Shown one piece after another: positions 25,112-34,814 of a stretch of DNA of 64,000 nt (positions are counted from its first letter, which is position 1; each line of letters opens with the position of its first letter). The notes beneath the pieces were generated by a model. It was given only the letters and a program-made list of their open reading frames with translations, did no database searches and was not told the origin of the DNA. The translations under genes and the position numbers were made by a program. The DNA is from Alphaproteobacteria bacterium (lineage in GTDB: Bacteria; Pseudomonadota; Alphaproteobacteria; Rhodobacterales; Rhodobacteraceae): assembly GCA_030425395.1 (NCBI GenBank), contig JAUIAS010000005.1, positions 1-64,000 of the forward strand. Reading direction: 5' to 3'.

Positions 25112-25447
25112 ATGCCGGTTCACTATCTTTACCTGATCTTCGCGGTCATCGCCGAAACCATCGGAACCTCGGCGCTTCAGGCGAGTCAGCAATTCACACG
25201 GCTTTGGCCATCACTTCTGGTGATCACCGCCTATGGTGCGGCGTTCTACCTTTTGTCTTTGACACTGCGCACAATGCCGGTAGGCATCATGTATGCGATC
25301 TGGTCAGGACTGGGCATCGTGCTGATCGCGATTATCGGCTGGCTGGTGTTCCGCCAGACTCTGGATGCGGCGGCGGTGGTCGGGATCGGGCTGATTCTGG
25401 CCGGGATCGTCGTGATCCAGCTGTTTTCCAACACCGCGACTCATTAA
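25112..25447 (+). CDS. SMR-family multidrug/quaternary-ammonium efflux protein
   Basis: A 111-residue four-helix small multidrug resistance transporter. The proton/substrate-binding glutamate is Glu15 ([12 protein letters not shown]) and the [10 protein letters not shown] motif of helix 3 is intact, which fits the EmrE/Qac subgroup more than the guanidinium-exporting SugE/Gdx group. It works as an antiparallel homodimer exchanging protons for cationic drugs. Ribosome-binding site AGGAGA precedes the ATG. No guanidine riboswitch was seen upstream. Confidence 0.87.
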   Translation: MPVHYLYLIFAVIAETIGTSALQASQQFTRLWPSLLVITAYGAAFYLLSLTLRTMPVGIMYAIWSGLGIVLIAIIGWLVFRQTLDAAAVVGIGLILAGIVVIQLFSNTATH

Positions 25448-25511
25448 CCACTGGCTTTCCGCAGCGCAGCACGGTATGCGCGCGTCAAATTCCCCCGAAA
25501 AGGCATCTCTT

Positions 25512-27329
25512 ATGGACCTGCGCAACATTGCGATCATTGCACACGTGGACCACGGCAAAACCACGCTCGTGGACGAACTGCTCAAACAATCGGGCGTTTT
25601 CCGCGAAAACCAAGCCGTGGCCGAACGCGCGATGGACAGCAACGACCTGGAACGCGAACGCGGGATCACGATCCTTGCCAAGGCGACAAGCGTCGAATGG
25701 AACGGCACGCGGATCAACATCGTCGACACCCCCGGCCACGCCGATTTCGGCGGTGAAGTGGAACGCATCCTGTCCATGGTGGATGGTGTTGTCCTGCTTG
25801 TCGATGCCGCCGAAGGTCCGATGCCGCAAACCAAATTCGTGACGTCCAAGGCGCTTGCGCTGGGGCTGCGGCCAATTGTTGTTCTCAACAAGGTCGACAA
25901 GCCCGACGCTGAACCGGATCGCGCGCTGGATGAGTGTTTTGACCTGTTTGCCAACCTCGGTGCCGATGACGATCAATTGGATTTTCCAGCGATGTATGCC
26001 TCTGGCCGGTCCGGCTGGGCGGATATGGAGCTGGATGGCCCGCGCAAGGATCTGACCGCGCTGTTCGACCTGATCGTCGATCACGTTCCCGCCCCCAAGC
26101 AGGTGGAACAACGCGATGCACCGTTCAGCATGCTGGCGACAACACTGGGCGCGGACAACTTTATCGGTCGCATCCTGACAGGCCGGGTTGAAAGCGGCAC
26201 GCTCAAGGCCGGTGAAACGGTCAAGGCGCTCAGCCGTGATGGCAATCTGATCGAGAACTTCCGCGTGACCAAGATCATGGCCTTTCGCGGACTGGGTCAG
26301 CAGCCCATTGATCTGGCCGAAGCGGGCGATATCGTAACGCTGGCGGGTATGTCCAAGGCCACCGTGGCCGATACGATCTGCGCTCCGCAAGTGACCGAAG
26401 CCCTGCCCGCACAGCCCATCGACCCGCCCACGATCACCGTGACCTTTGGCATCAACGACAGCCCGCTGGCCGGGCGCGACGGTAAAAAGGTCCAGTCCCG
26501 CGTGATCCGCGACCGCCTGATGAAAGAGGCCGAATCCAACGTCGCCATCAAGATCAGCGACACCCCCGGAGGCGAAGCCTTTGAAGTCGCAGGACGCGGC
26601 GAATTGCAGATGGGCGTTCTGATCGAAAACATGCGCCGCGAAGGGTTCGAGTTGTCGATCTCGCGCCCGCAGGTCATCATGCGTGAAGAAGCCGGCCAGC
26701 GGATGGAGCCGATCGAAGAAGCGACCATTGATGTTGATGACGAATACTCCGGCGCGGTGATCGAGAAACTGACCGGCGCGCGCAAGGGTGAACTGGTCGA
26801 AATGCGCCCCGCAGGCGTTGGCAAGACGCGTATCGTGGCCTTGGTCCCGTCGCGGGGGCTGATCGGCTATCACGGCGAATTCCTGACCGATACGCGCGGG
26901 ACCGGGGTTCTCAACCGGGTGTTCCACGGCTGGGCCCCGCACAAGGGCCCGATCCAGGGCCGCCGCGCCGGTGTTCTGATTTCCATGGAAAACGGCCAGT
27001 CGGTGGCCTTTGCGCTGTGGAACCTCGAAGAGCGCGGCCGCATGTTCATCGGCCCGCAGGCCAACGTGTATACCGGTATGATCATCGGCGAACACAGCCG
27101 TGAAAACGATCTTGAGGTGAACCCGCTCAAGGGGAAAAAGCTGACCAACGTGCGCGCGTCGGGAACCGACGAAGCCGTGCGCCTGACCCCGCATATCCAG
27201 TTCAGCCTCGAAGAAGCGATTGCCTATATCGACGACGATGAGCTGGTCGAGGTCACCCCCAGCGCAATCCGGTTGCGCAAGCGGTTCCTTGACCCCCACG
27301 AACGCAAGCGGATGGCGCGCGCGTCATAA
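25512..27329 (+). CDS. typA: Ribosome-associated translational GTPase TypA/BipA
   Basis: TypA/BipA binds the ribosome like EF-G and helps 50S assembly and stress adaptation. G1 is AHVDHGKTT near residue 12, G2 RGIT, G3 [11 protein letters not shown] and G4 NKVDKPDA. Domains II, III, V and the BipA-specific C-terminal domain follow; 605 residues is the standard length. The start MDLRNIAII at 25512 fits the family; the ORF is open 36 bases upstream. It ends in a convergent terminator shared with the DUF1330 gene. Confidence 0.96.
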   Translation: MDLRNIAIIAHVDHGKTTLVDELLKQSGVFRENQAVAERAMDSNDLERERGITILAKATSVEWNGTRINIVDTPGHADFGGEVERILSMVDGVVLLVDAAEGPMPQTKFVTSKALALGLRPIVVLNKVDKPDAEPDRALDECFDLFANLGADDDQLDFPAMYASGRSGWADMELDGPRKDLTALFDLIVDHVPAPKQVEQRDAPFSMLATTLGADNFIGRILTGRVESGTLKAGETVKALSRDGNLIENFRVTKIMAFRGLGQQPIDLAEAGDIVTLAGMSKATVADTICAPQVTEALPAQPIDPPTITVTFGINDSPLAGRDGKKVQSRVIRDRLMKEAESNVAIKISDTPGGEAFEVAGRGELQMGVLIENMRREGFELSISRPQVIMREEAGQRMEPIEEATIDVDDEYSGAVIEKLTGARKGELVEMRPAGVGKTRIVALVPSRGLIGYHGEFLTDTRGTGVLNRVFHGWAPHKGPIQGRRAGVLISMENGQSVAFALWNLEERGRMFIGPQANVYTGMIIGEHSRENDLEVNPLKGKKLTNVRASGTDEAVRLTPHIQFSLEEAIAYIDDDELVEVTPSAIRLRKRFLDPHERKRMARAS

Positions 27330-27338
27330 CGGGAATTC

Positions 27339-27390
27339 GCGGGGGGCCAGCCCCCCGCACCCCCCGGGATATTTCAAGCAAGAGAAAAAG
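27339..27390 (+). repeat. Hairpin-plus-tail intergenic repeat, copy 2
   Basis: GCGGGGGGC (27339-27347) pairs with GCCCCCCGC (27350-27358), followed by CCCCCCGGGATATTT and CAAGCAAGAGAAAAAG. The tail matches copy 1 at 21386-21443 except for two bases (CA against GG) while the stem differs. It sits directly after the typA stop and its A-run forms part of the next terminator stem. Confidence 0.65.
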
Positions 27391-27416
27391 GCGCCGTGGG
27401 AAACAGGGCGCCTTTT
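27386..27416. terminator. Bidirectional Rho-independent terminator between typA and DUF1330 gene
   Basis: AAAAGGCGCC pairs with GGCGCCTTTT across an 11-base loop. The flanking A and T runs allow it to work on both strands, ending the convergent typA and alaS-DUF1330 transcripts. Confidence 0.8.
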
Positions 27417-27417
27417 G

Positions 27418-27705
27418 TCATTCCGTGGTTTCGACAACCATCAATTCGCGTTCAGATGCGCCCCGCGCGTGGCCGAGTGCCTCTTGGTATTCGGGGGAAT
27501 GGTAGCAGGCCACCGCGCTGTCGACATCGGGAAAGGTGGCAACCACGTTCCGGGGCCGTTCGCGGCCTTCGAGCTGAACAAAACGCCCGCCGCGCGCGAT
27601 GAAACGGCCGCCATGTTTGGCGATGGCCGGTCCGGCCAGTTCGGCATATTTTGCATAGGCCTCGGCATCGGTGACGGTGACATGCGCGATCCAGAGTGCG
27701 GGCAT
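27418..27705 (-). CDS. DUF1330-family protein
   Basis: A 95-residue ferredoxin-like-fold protein of the DUF1330 family (dimeric alpha-beta barrel superfamily). Typical motifs are the start WIAHVTVTD, YAKYAELAGPAIAKHGGRF, and YHSPEYQEALGHARGASERE. Its ATG overlaps the alaS stop (TGATG), so it is translated after alaS. Function unknown. Confidence 0.88.
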   Translation of the reverse strand: MPALWIAHVTVTDAEAYAKYAELAGPAIAKHGGRFIARGGRFVQLEGRERPRNVVATFPDVDSAVACYHSPEYQEALGHARGASERELMVVETTE

Positions 27706-30371
27706 CAGGCGGTTCCTTTCAACAGAGTTTCCACGGCGGCAATTGCGGCATCGGCACGGGTTGCATCGGCTCCGCCGCCCTGTGCCATGTCGGGACGGCC
27801 ACCGCCGCCTTTGCCGCCCAGTTCGACGACGGCCGCGCGCACGATATCCACCGCTGACACGGTTCCGGTCATGTCTTCGGTCACGCCCGCAGCTACGGCG
27901 GCCTTGCCGCCAGTGTCGGCGATCAGAAGAACCGCACCGGATCCAAGCCGCGCCTTGTGTTCGTCGATCAGCGCCGGGAGATCCTTGCCCGTGACACCGG
28001 AGAGCGCCTGCGCGATCAACTTGACACCGCCGATTTCGCGCACCTCGGGACCGGAGGCACCGCCGCCACCGGCCATGGCCAGTTCGCGGCGCAACTGGGC
28101 GACCTCGTTCTCAAGCGCGCGGGTGCGCGAGATCAATTCGGCCTGCTTGGCCTTGGCATCTTCAACCCCCTGCGCCTTGAGCTGGGTGCGCATCCAGTTA
28201 TAGGCAGCCGCCTGCTCTTCGAGCCAATCCAGCGCCGGTTGACCGGTGAGCGCCTCGATCCGGCGCACCCCCGAGGCCGAGGCCGCGTCCTGAACAATGG
28301 CGAAGGCCCCGATGTCACCGGTGCGCCGCACGTGGGTGCCGCCGCACAATTCCAGCGAATAAGTCTCACCGTCGCGGCCCTTGCCCGATCCGATCTGAGT
28401 GCCCATGGACACCACGCGAACCTCGTCACCATATTTTTCGCCGAACAGCGCCTGCGCCCCAAGCGCGCGCGCGTCATCCGGCGTCATGATCCGGGTTTCC
28501 ACCGGCGCATTCTGGCGCACATATGCGTTTACTTCCGCCTCGACCCCGCGCAATTCTTGTTCGGTCAACGCCTTGCCGTGGCTGAAATCGAACCGCAGGC
28601 GATCCTCGGCATTCAGCGATCCGCGCTGAGCCACGTGATCGCCAAGTGCTGCGCGGAGGGCCTCATGCAACAAATGCGTGGCCGAATGGTTGGCGCGGAT
28701 GGCCGTGCGTCGCGCGTGATCGACGATCAGCTGCGCCGCGTCACCGGTGGCGATGGCGCCCGATTCGACCGTGCCGAAATGAATGAAAACGCCGGCAGCC
28801 TTGCGGGTGTCCGTTACGCGCACCACGGCACCGTCGGTGCGAATTTCGCCTGTGTCGCCCACCTGACCGCCGGATTCGGCGTAGAACGGTGTCTGGTTCA
28901 GCGCGATCTGGACAGTCTCACCGGGCCCTGCGCTGTTGGTCAGGGCACCATCGCGAACCAGGGCCGTGATCTGACCCTCGGCCGCTTCGGTGTCATAGCC
29001 AAGGAAATCCGTGGTCCCCGATTTATCGGCCACGTCGAACCAGACTGTGGCATCCGCTGCCTCACCCGATCCTGACCACGCGGCGCGGGCCTTGGCCTTT
29101 TGTTCGGCCATGGCCGCATCGAAGCCGTCGGTGTCCACCGCGCGGCCCTTTTCGCGCAGCGCGTCCTGCGTCAGATCCAGCGGAAATCCGTAGGTGTCAT
29201 ACAGTTTGAAGGCGGCCGCGCCCGGCAGGTTGGCTTCCTCGGGGAGGTTCGCCAATTCATCATCCAGAAGTTTGAGACCACGGTCCAGCGTCTGCTTGAA
29301 GCGGGTTTCCTCAAGGCGCAGGGTCTCTTCGATCAGGGATTGAGCGCGGCTCAGCTCGGGATAGGCCTGACCCATTTGCGCAACAAGGGACGGCACAAGG
29401 CGATGCATGAGCGGATCGCGCGCGCCCAGGAGATGCGCGTGACGCATGGCGCGGCGCATGATCCGGCGCAGAACGTAACCGCGCCCGTCGTTGGATGGCA
29501 TCACCCCATCAGCAATCAAAAACGACGTCGAGCGCAGGTGATCGGCGATGACGCGGTGGTGAACGTTTCCATCGCCGTAAGGATCGACGCTGGTTAGGTT
29601 GGCAGACGCCTCGATCAACGCGCGAAAGAGATCCGTGTCATAGTTGTCATGGCTGCCCTGAAGCAATGCGCCAATGCGTTCCAGACCCATGCCGGTGTCG
29701 ATGGATTGCATATCAAGCGCGCGCATGGAGCCATCTTCGAACTGTTCGTTCTGCATGAAGACGATGTTCCAAATCTCGATGAACCGGTCGCCGTCTTCCT
29801 CGGGGCTGCCCGGAGGGCCGCCCCAGATGTGTTCGCCATGGTCATAGAAAATCTCGGTGCAGGGGCCGCAGGGGCCGGTGGGGCCCATTTGCCAGAAATT
29901 GTCCGAGGTCGCGATCCGAATGATCCGGCTTTCGGGAACGCCAACTTTCTTCCAGATTTCAAAGGCTTCGTCGTCGGTATGATAGACGGTGGTATACAGC
30001 TTGTCCTTGGGAATGCCGAAATCCTTGGTGATCAGTTCCCAGGCAAAGGCGATCGCCTCATCCTTGAAGTAATCGCCAAAGCTGAAATTGCCCAGCATCT
30101 CAAAGAACGTATGATGGCGCGCAGTATAGCCGACGTTGTCGAGATCGTTGTGCTTGCCGCCGGCGCGTACGCATTTCTGCGAGGTGGTCGCACGGGCGTA
30201 ATCGCGGTGTTCAAGCCCGGTAAAGAGGTTCTTGAACTGCACCATGCCTGAGTTGGTGAACATCAAGGTGGGATCGTTACGCGGCACAAGCGGCGAGCTG
30301 TCTACGATCTGATGCTCCTGTCGGGCAAAGTAGTTCAGAAACGTGGACCGGATTTCGTTCAGCGTGGGCAT
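27705..30371 (-). CDS. alaS: Alanyl-tRNA synthetase
   Basis: This class II synthetase charges tRNA-Ala. The 888-residue protein has the catalytic core (RSTFLNYF start, [22 protein letters not shown]), an editing domain with [12 protein letters not shown] and the [13 protein letters not shown] zinc motif, and the C-terminal C-Ala region rich in glycine ([24 protein letters not shown]). The start MPTLNEIRS at 30371 is the family start; the longer frame is not supported. It lies downstream of recA on the same strand, a conserved alphaproteobacterial order. Confidence 0.97.
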   Translation of the reverse strand: MPTLNEIRSTFLNYFARQEHQIVDSSPLVPRNDPTLMFTNSGMVQFKNLFTGLEHRDYARATTSQKCVRAGGKHNDLDNVGYTARHHTFFEMLGNFSFGDYFKDEAIAFAWELITKDFGIPKDKLYTTVYHTDDEAFEIWKKVGVPESRIIRIATSDNFWQMGPTGPCGPCTEIFYDHGEHIWGGPPGSPEEDGDRFIEIWNIVFMQNEQFEDGSMRALDMQSIDTGMGLERIGALLQGSHDNYDTDLFRALIEASANLTSVDPYGDGNVHHRVIADHLRSTSFLIADGVMPSNDGRGYVLRRIMRRAMRHAHLLGARDPLMHRLVPSLVAQMGQAYPELSRAQSLIEETLRLEETRFKQTLDRGLKLLDDELANLPEEANLPGAAAFKLYDTYGFPLDLTQDALREKGRAVDTDGFDAAMAEQKAKARAAWSGSGEAADATVWFDVADKSGTTDFLGYDTEAAEGQITALVRDGALTNSAGPGETVQIALNQTPFYAESGGQVGDTGEIRTDGAVVRVTDTRKAAGVFIHFGTVESGAIATGDAAQLIVDHARRTAIRANHSATHLLHEALRAALGDHVAQRGSLNAEDRLRFDFSHGKALTEQELRGVEAEVNAYVRQNAPVETRIMTPDDARALGAQALFGEKYGDEVRVVSMGTQIGSGKGRDGETYSLELCGGTHVRRTGDIGAFAIVQDAASASGVRRIEALTGQPALDWLEEQAAAYNWMRTQLKAQGVEDAKAKQAELISRTRALENEVAQLRRELAMAGGGGASGPEVREIGGVKLIAQALSGVTGKDLPALIDEHKARLGSGAVLLIADTGGKAAVAAGVTEDMTGTVSAVDIVRAAVVELGGKGGGGRPDMAQGGGADATRADAAIAAVETLLKGTA

Positions 30372-30487
30372 GGGTCTGGCCTTCGGGCTGGGAATACGTT
30401 GGCTGTGAAATACCTCCCACAGGGGGCACTGTCCACAGGTGCATTGCCCCAATGGCCGTGGCCGCGCGCGTCATGGTGGCCGGAACG

Positions 30488-30521
30488 CGCAAGGGGCCGG
30501 TGTGACCACCCGCCCCTTGCG
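30488..30521 (-). terminator. Strong hairpin between recA and alaS
   Basis: CGCAAGGGGC (30488-30497) pairs perfectly with GCCCCTTGCG (30512-30521) over a 14-base loop, 17 bp after the recA stop. There is no T run, so it may act as an mRNA 3' stabiliser or a Rho-assisted end of the recA message rather than a classical intrinsic terminator. Confidence 0.5.
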
Positions 30522-30538
30522 TCAGATACGGGCTGGAA

Positions 30539-31612
30539 TCAGCCCTCCAGAATATCGCCGTCTTCGGCTGCGCTGCCCTCGGGCATGGTAAAGTCCAGCC
30601 CATGTGCCGCGCGAATCTTGTCTTCGATTTCATAGGCGGTGCGATCGTTGTCGCGCAGGTATTGCTTGGCGTTTTCGCGCCCCTGCCCGATGCGTTCGTC
30701 ACCATAACTGTACCAAGCGCCGGATTTGTCCACGACGCCGGCCTTGACGCCCAGATCGAGCAATTCCCCTGTCTTGGAGATGCCCTCGCCATACATGATG
30801 TCGAATTCCACCTGCTTGAAGGGCGGTGCCACCTTGTTCTTGACGACCTTGACGCGCGTCGCGTTGCCAACGATTTCATCACGGTCCTTGATCGCCCCAA
30901 TGCGCCGGATATCGAGACGCACAGACGAATAGAACTTCAGCGCGTTGCCGCCCGTCGTGGTTTCGGGGCTGCCGAACATGACGCCGATTTTCATCCTGAT
31001 CTGGTTGATGAAAATGACCATGCAATTCGAACGGGAAATCGACCCGGTGAGCTTGCGCATGGCCTGGCTCATCAAGCGGGCCTGCACGCCGACGCTCGAA
31101 TCGCCCATGTCCCCCTCAAGTTCTGACTTGGGCGTCAGAGCGGCGACGGAATCGACAACAACCATGTTCACTGCACCCGACCGAACCAGCGTGTCGGTAA
31201 TTTCCAGAGCCTGTTCCCCGGTGTCGGGCTGAGAGATCAGCAGTTCGTCGAGGTCAACACCCAGCTTGCGGGCATATTGCGGATCCAGCGCGTGTTCGGC
31301 GTCGACAAAGGCGCACACGCCACCGTTTTTCTGCTGTTCGGCGATGCAATGCAGCGTCAGCGTTGTCTTGCCCGAGCTTTCCGGGCCGTAGATTTCAACG
31401 ATCCGCCCCATGGGCAAACCACCGATCCCCAGCGCGATATCAAGCCCCAGAGACCCTGTTGAGCTGGCCGAGATATCCTTGATCGCGTTCTCGCCCCCCA
31501 GTTTCATGATGGAGCCTTTGCCGAACTGACGCTCGATCTGTGCCAGCGCGCTATCCAGCGCCTTTTGCTTGTCGGGGTTTTTCTTGTTTGTCATCGTGAG
31601 AAGATCTGCCAT
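30539..31612 (-). CDS. recA: Recombinase RecA
   Basis: RecA forms filaments on single-stranded DNA for strand exchange and drives LexA self-cleavage. Walker A is residues 76-83 (GPESSGKT); the L1 region [11 protein letters not shown] and the L2 region [14 protein letters not shown] are intact. The start at 31612 gives 357 residues; a second Met six codons on (31594) is possible. Ribosome-binding site GGGAGG is upstream. The promoter carries an alphaproteobacterial SOS box, so DNA damage should induce it. Confidence 0.97.
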   Translation of the reverse strand: MADLLTMTNKKNPDKQKALDSALAQIERQFGKGSIMKLGGENAIKDISASSTGSLGLDIALGIGGLPMGRIVEIYGPESSGKTTLTLHCIAEQQKNGGVCAFVDAEHALDPQYARKLGVDLDELLISQPDTGEQALEITDTLVRSGAVNMVVVDSVAALTPKSELEGDMGDSSVGVQARLMSQAMRKLTGSISRSNCMVIFINQIRMKIGVMFGSPETTTGGNALKFYSSVRLDIRRIGAIKDRDEIVGNATRVKVVKNKVAPPFKQVEFDIMYGEGISKTGELLDLGVKAGVVDKSGAWYSYGDERIGQGRENAKQYLRDNDRTAYEIEDKIRAAHGLDFTMPEGSAAEDGDILEG

Positions 31613-31667
31613 GGCGGTTTTCGCCTCCCTTTTGTCACACCCTGTCAGGGGCGGCAATCACTGCTTT

Positions 31668-31682
31668 GTTCGCCTCTTGTTC
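31668..31682. promoter_or_regulatory. LexA SOS box (GTTC-N7-GTTC direct repeat) at recA
   Basis: GTTC-GCCTCTT-GTTC matches the alphaproteobacterial LexA recognition sequence, a direct repeat rather than the palindrome of enterics. It lies 55 bp upstream of the recA start and abuts the predicted -10 box, as expected for a repressor site. Confidence 0.85.
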
Positions 31683-31711
31683 TTTATGAGATCAAAAAGA
31701 GAACATTTCAA
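31683..31711 (-). promoter_or_regulatory. Predicted recA promoter
   Basis: On the minus strand TTGAAA (31711-31706) and CATAAA (31688-31683) are spaced by 17 bases. The SOS box begins immediately after the -10, covering the start point. Confidence 0.6.
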
Positions 31712-31804
31712 CACTAATTTTTCTCTGCACAGCTTGCAGCAGAGTGGTTAAGAAGATGTTACCGGGTTTGCCCCGGGATACGGCCGGGATACGGAGGGAC
31801 CAGA

Positions 31805-32401
31805 ATGCTGGTTTTCATGAAGGAACGACTGGTCATGTTGAGCGTGCCCAAAACCGGCACAACCGCGTGGCAAACCGCATTGGCACCCGTGGCCGATATC
31901 GTCGTGCGCGACCCGCCCGAACTGAAACATGCGCCCCTTTATCGTTATAATCGGTTCTTTCGCCCGATGTTTGAAAAGGTTTGCGCCACGGAAATGGAAA
32001 CCGTCGCCGTGATGCGCGAACCGGTGGATTGGCTGGGCAGTTGGTATCGCTATCGGCAGCGGCCATTCATGACCGGCAAACCCAACAGCACCCAGAACAT
32101 CAGCTTTGATGACTTTGTCGATGCCTACAGCAGCGGAAAGCCGCCGGGATGGGCCAACGTGGGCAGTCAGGCCAAGTTTCTAGAACCGCGCCCGAACGGC
32201 ACCGCAATCACACATCTTTTCCGATATGAAGACCCCCAAGCGCTGCTGTCTTTCATGCAGGACAGGCTGGGCAGAGAGATCACCTTGCAACGCGAAAACG
32301 TCTCGCCGCAGATGCCGTTGACATTGTCTGAGGGCATCGCGCAGAAATTGCGTCGTAAACGCGCAGAGGAGTTTGACCTTTACATGAGCATCGCAACCTA
32401 A
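31805..32401 (+). CDS. Sulfotransferase-like protein
   Basis: A 198-residue protein with the two PAPS-binding signatures of sulfotransferases: SVPKTGTTAW (residues 13-22, 5'-phosphosulfate loop) and VMREPVDWLGSWYRYR (about 70-85, 3'-phosphate loop). It is at the short end for the superfamily. Similar small roseobacter proteins are sometimes mislabelled gamma-glutamyl kinase. The acceptor is unknown. It is divergent from recA and ends nine bases before the convergent cckA gene. Confidence 0.75.
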   Translation: MLVFMKERLVMLSVPKTGTTAWQTALAPVADIVVRDPPELKHAPLYRYNRFFRPMFEKVCATEMETVAVMREPVDWLGSWYRYRQRPFMTGKPNSTQNISFDDFVDAYSSGKPPGWANVGSQAKFLEPRPNGTAITHLFRYEDPQALLSFMQDRLGREITLQRENVSPQMPLTLSEGIAQKLRRKRAEEFDLYMSIAT

Positions 32402-32410
32402 TCCATTGAT

Positions 32411-34711
32411 TCAATGCAATTGTTCATGAACCGTCTCGGTCAGTTCATTCAACGAGAAAGGCTTGGGCAGGAACACCGCATCGGGAATGTCCAGCTCCCT
32501 TTCGCTCAGCGCGCCCTCGGCGTAGCCGGATACGAACACCACGCCGACATCCGGGCGCAGTTTGCGCGCCTGCCGGACCCAGGTCGGCCCGTCGAGACCC
32601 GGCATGACCACATCGGTCACGAACAGGTCGATGCGCAAGTCGGGATCTTCCAATTGGGCCAGCGCGGTTTCAGCCGAATCCGCCTCGATCACGGTAAAGC
32701 CGCGCATTTGTAGCGCGCGGGACGCAAACGCGCGCACCGGGGCTTCGTCTTCGACGAGGAGAATCACCCCCTCGCCGCGCGGGGCCGCGCGGGCCGAACG
32801 GGCCACCGGCAACGGTGCCTTCTCCACAGGGGCATCACGGTGCACCGGAAACAGCAATGTAAACGTGGTGCCGCTGCTTGCGCTGTCGATAAAGATGAAA
32901 CCGCCGGTTTGTTTGACGATACCGTAAGCCGTGGACAACCCCAGCCCGGTGCCTTCGCCGGTGCGCTTGGTGGTGTAGAACGGTTCAAACACTTTCTGGA
33001 GCTTATCCTTTGGAATGCCTGTGCCTTCGTCACTCACGCGCACGCAAACGTAATCACCTGCGGGAACTGTGGCACGATCCCGCTCCATGGGGGCTGTCAA
33101 GGTCAGCGCCTCGGTCTCGATACGGATCTGGCCACCGTCCGGCATTGCATCGCGCGCGTTGACGACCAGATTCATCAACACCTGTTCAAGCTGTCGTTTA
33201 TCGGCGCGGATCGCACCCAGCACCGGTTCGTGACTGAGCGTGAGGGTCACGGTTTCCCCCACCAACCGATTGAGCAGATGGGTCAGGTCCGCCAGCGTGT
33301 CCCGCATGTCGAGAATTTCGGGTTGCAACGTCTGCTTGCGCGAAAAGGCCAGCAGTTGCCCGACGAGAGCCGCAGCCCGGTTGGCGTTCTGATGGATCTG
33401 AATCAGATCGGCATAATTTTGATCGCCGGGATCATGGCGCAACAACAGCAAGTCGCAATGGCCTGAAATCGCGGTAAGCAAGTTGTTGAAATCATGGGCG
33501 ATCCCCCCCGTCAATTGCCCAATCGCCTGCATCTTCTGGCTTTGCACGAATTGCGCCTCGAGGGTCTTCAGCTCGGTCGCGTCATTGAGAACCGCGACCA
33601 GAACCTCCTCTCCTCCGCGTCGCCCAACATTGAGCGTCACCTGCACAAAGGTCTCGCAATCCGGGCGGCGCACCCTGAGAAATTCAGACCGCGTGCGCCC
33701 CCTGTCTTCCAGCACTTCGCGCAGCCAATCGGGCAGACTGCGCCCCAACCCTTCAAGAAGATCAGACAGGTTGCGACCCGTCACCTCGCCCTTGCCCAGC
33801 AGCGTGTTGGCCACCGCATTCGCCGTGAGGACCCGTCCCTGGCCATCAACCATGACCAGGGCCACCGGCAGGTTGGCGAACACCTCTTCCGGGGAAGGCA
33901 ACGCAGCAGGATCGAGAGGGGTCAAGCACACCTCGGTCCGTCCCGCGCTGAGCCCGCGCAGCGTTGCCACCGCACGACGCGGGCCCGTCGGCAGGTTCAG
34001 CGTGACCAACGCCCCGTTTTCCGGCAAGCCATGGGGAAATAACGCGCTTTGCCCCTTGACCCGCTCCCCCACAAGCGCACGCGCCGCGTCGTTCATATAG
34101 ATAACGGCACCGGTTCTGCTGACCGTGATGACAGGCAGGCCGATCTCACCCGCACGGCCATTTGCCACGCGATCAGGCAAGAGGTCGAATCGCCACAGGA
34201 ACCCCTGCCCCGGCGTATGGGTGACCCGTATCCGCAAGCGCCCGGATCGGGTCACGATGTCCTCGCCGGCACCGCCTTCGCGCCGGGCGCGCACCGTCAG
34301 CCGGATCAGAATCGCGGCGGGGTTGGCAAGCCAGAAGCGCAGGCATCCCGCGACGGTCTTTGCCCCGTCAACCTGCAGCATAGTTTTGGCCGCATGATTG
34401 GCGACGACCAGGCCACCCTCTTCATCGGTGAGAAGCGCAGGCGATGGATCGCGCGCCACCAGATCGGCCAGCAAAGCGCCGCGCCGTTCGACGCGCGCCC
34501 GTTCAAGCATTACGCGAAGACCCAGCCCAAGCGCCCAGAACAGAACCAGCAGACCGCCCGCGAAGGTGCCTATCTGCAAAGCAGGATCAGGCGTCAGGAC
34601 GGACCCGAAAAACAACACCGCCCCCAGCCCAAGCATCCCGGACAGCCACCGCCTGCCGCGGGGACGCGACATGGTCGGAGGCGAAAAATCTCTGGGCAAA
34701 GGAGGTGTCAC
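32411..34711 (-). CDS. cckA: Hybrid sensor histidine kinase CckA
   Basis: CckA feeds phosphate through ChpT to CtrA and CpdR; in Rhodobacterales this controls motility, quorum responses and gene transfer agents. Two membrane helices lie at about residues 24-40 and 46-68, followed by a degenerate PAS, a PAS domain around 275-380, HisKA with His406 in GGIAHDFNN, HATPase with N518 (LMNLVVNARD) and GEGTGLGLST, and a receiver domain with phosphoacceptor Asp700. The EAQFVQSQKMQAIGQL linker is characteristic of CckA. Start is GTG at 34711 (GGAAG upstream); ATG at 34672 is an alternative. Total 766 residues. Confidence 0.9.
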   Translation of the reverse strand: MTPPLPRDFSPPTMSRPRGRRWLSGMLGLGAVLFFGSVLTPDPALQIGTFAGGLLVLFWALGLGLRVMLERARVERRGALLADLVARDPSPALLTDEEGGLVVANHAAKTMLQVDGAKTVAGCLRFWLANPAAILIRLTVRARREGGAGEDIVTRSGRLRIRVTHTPGQGFLWRFDLLPDRVANGRAGEIGLPVITVSRTGAVIYMNDAARALVGERVKGQSALFPHGLPENGALVTLNLPTGPRRAVATLRGLSAGRTEVCLTPLDPAALPSPEEVFANLPVALVMVDGQGRVLTANAVANTLLGKGEVTGRNLSDLLEGLGRSLPDWLREVLEDRGRTRSEFLRVRRPDCETFVQVTLNVGRRGGEEVLVAVLNDATELKTLEAQFVQSQKMQAIGQLTGGIAHDFNNLLTAISGHCDLLLLRHDPGDQNYADLIQIHQNANRAAALVGQLLAFSRKQTLQPEILDMRDTLADLTHLLNRLVGETVTLTLSHEPVLGAIRADKRQLEQVLMNLVVNARDAMPDGGQIRIETEALTLTAPMERDRATVPAGDYVCVRVSDEGTGIPKDKLQKVFEPFYTTKRTGEGTGLGLSTAYGIVKQTGGFIFIDSASSGTTFTLLFPVHRDAPVEKAPLPVARSARAAPRGEGVILLVEDEAPVRAFASRALQMRGFTVIEADSAETALAQLEDPDLRIDLFVTDVVMPGLDGPTWVRQARKLRPDVGVVFVSGYAEGALSERELDIPDAVFLPKPFSLNELTETVHEQLH

Positions 34712-34814
34712 GCGCGGGCTTCCGATTATTCCGGTTGCCCAATGTGGTCACATGGTCGGTTAATGCGAGATTAACACCGGACAAATACACCACAAAGTTG
34801 TATTTCAGCGCACC

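Noticed and set aside
25480-27300. 600-codon minus-strand frame opposite typA
   Set aside because: It mirrors typA codon structure and has no recognisable domain or start signal.
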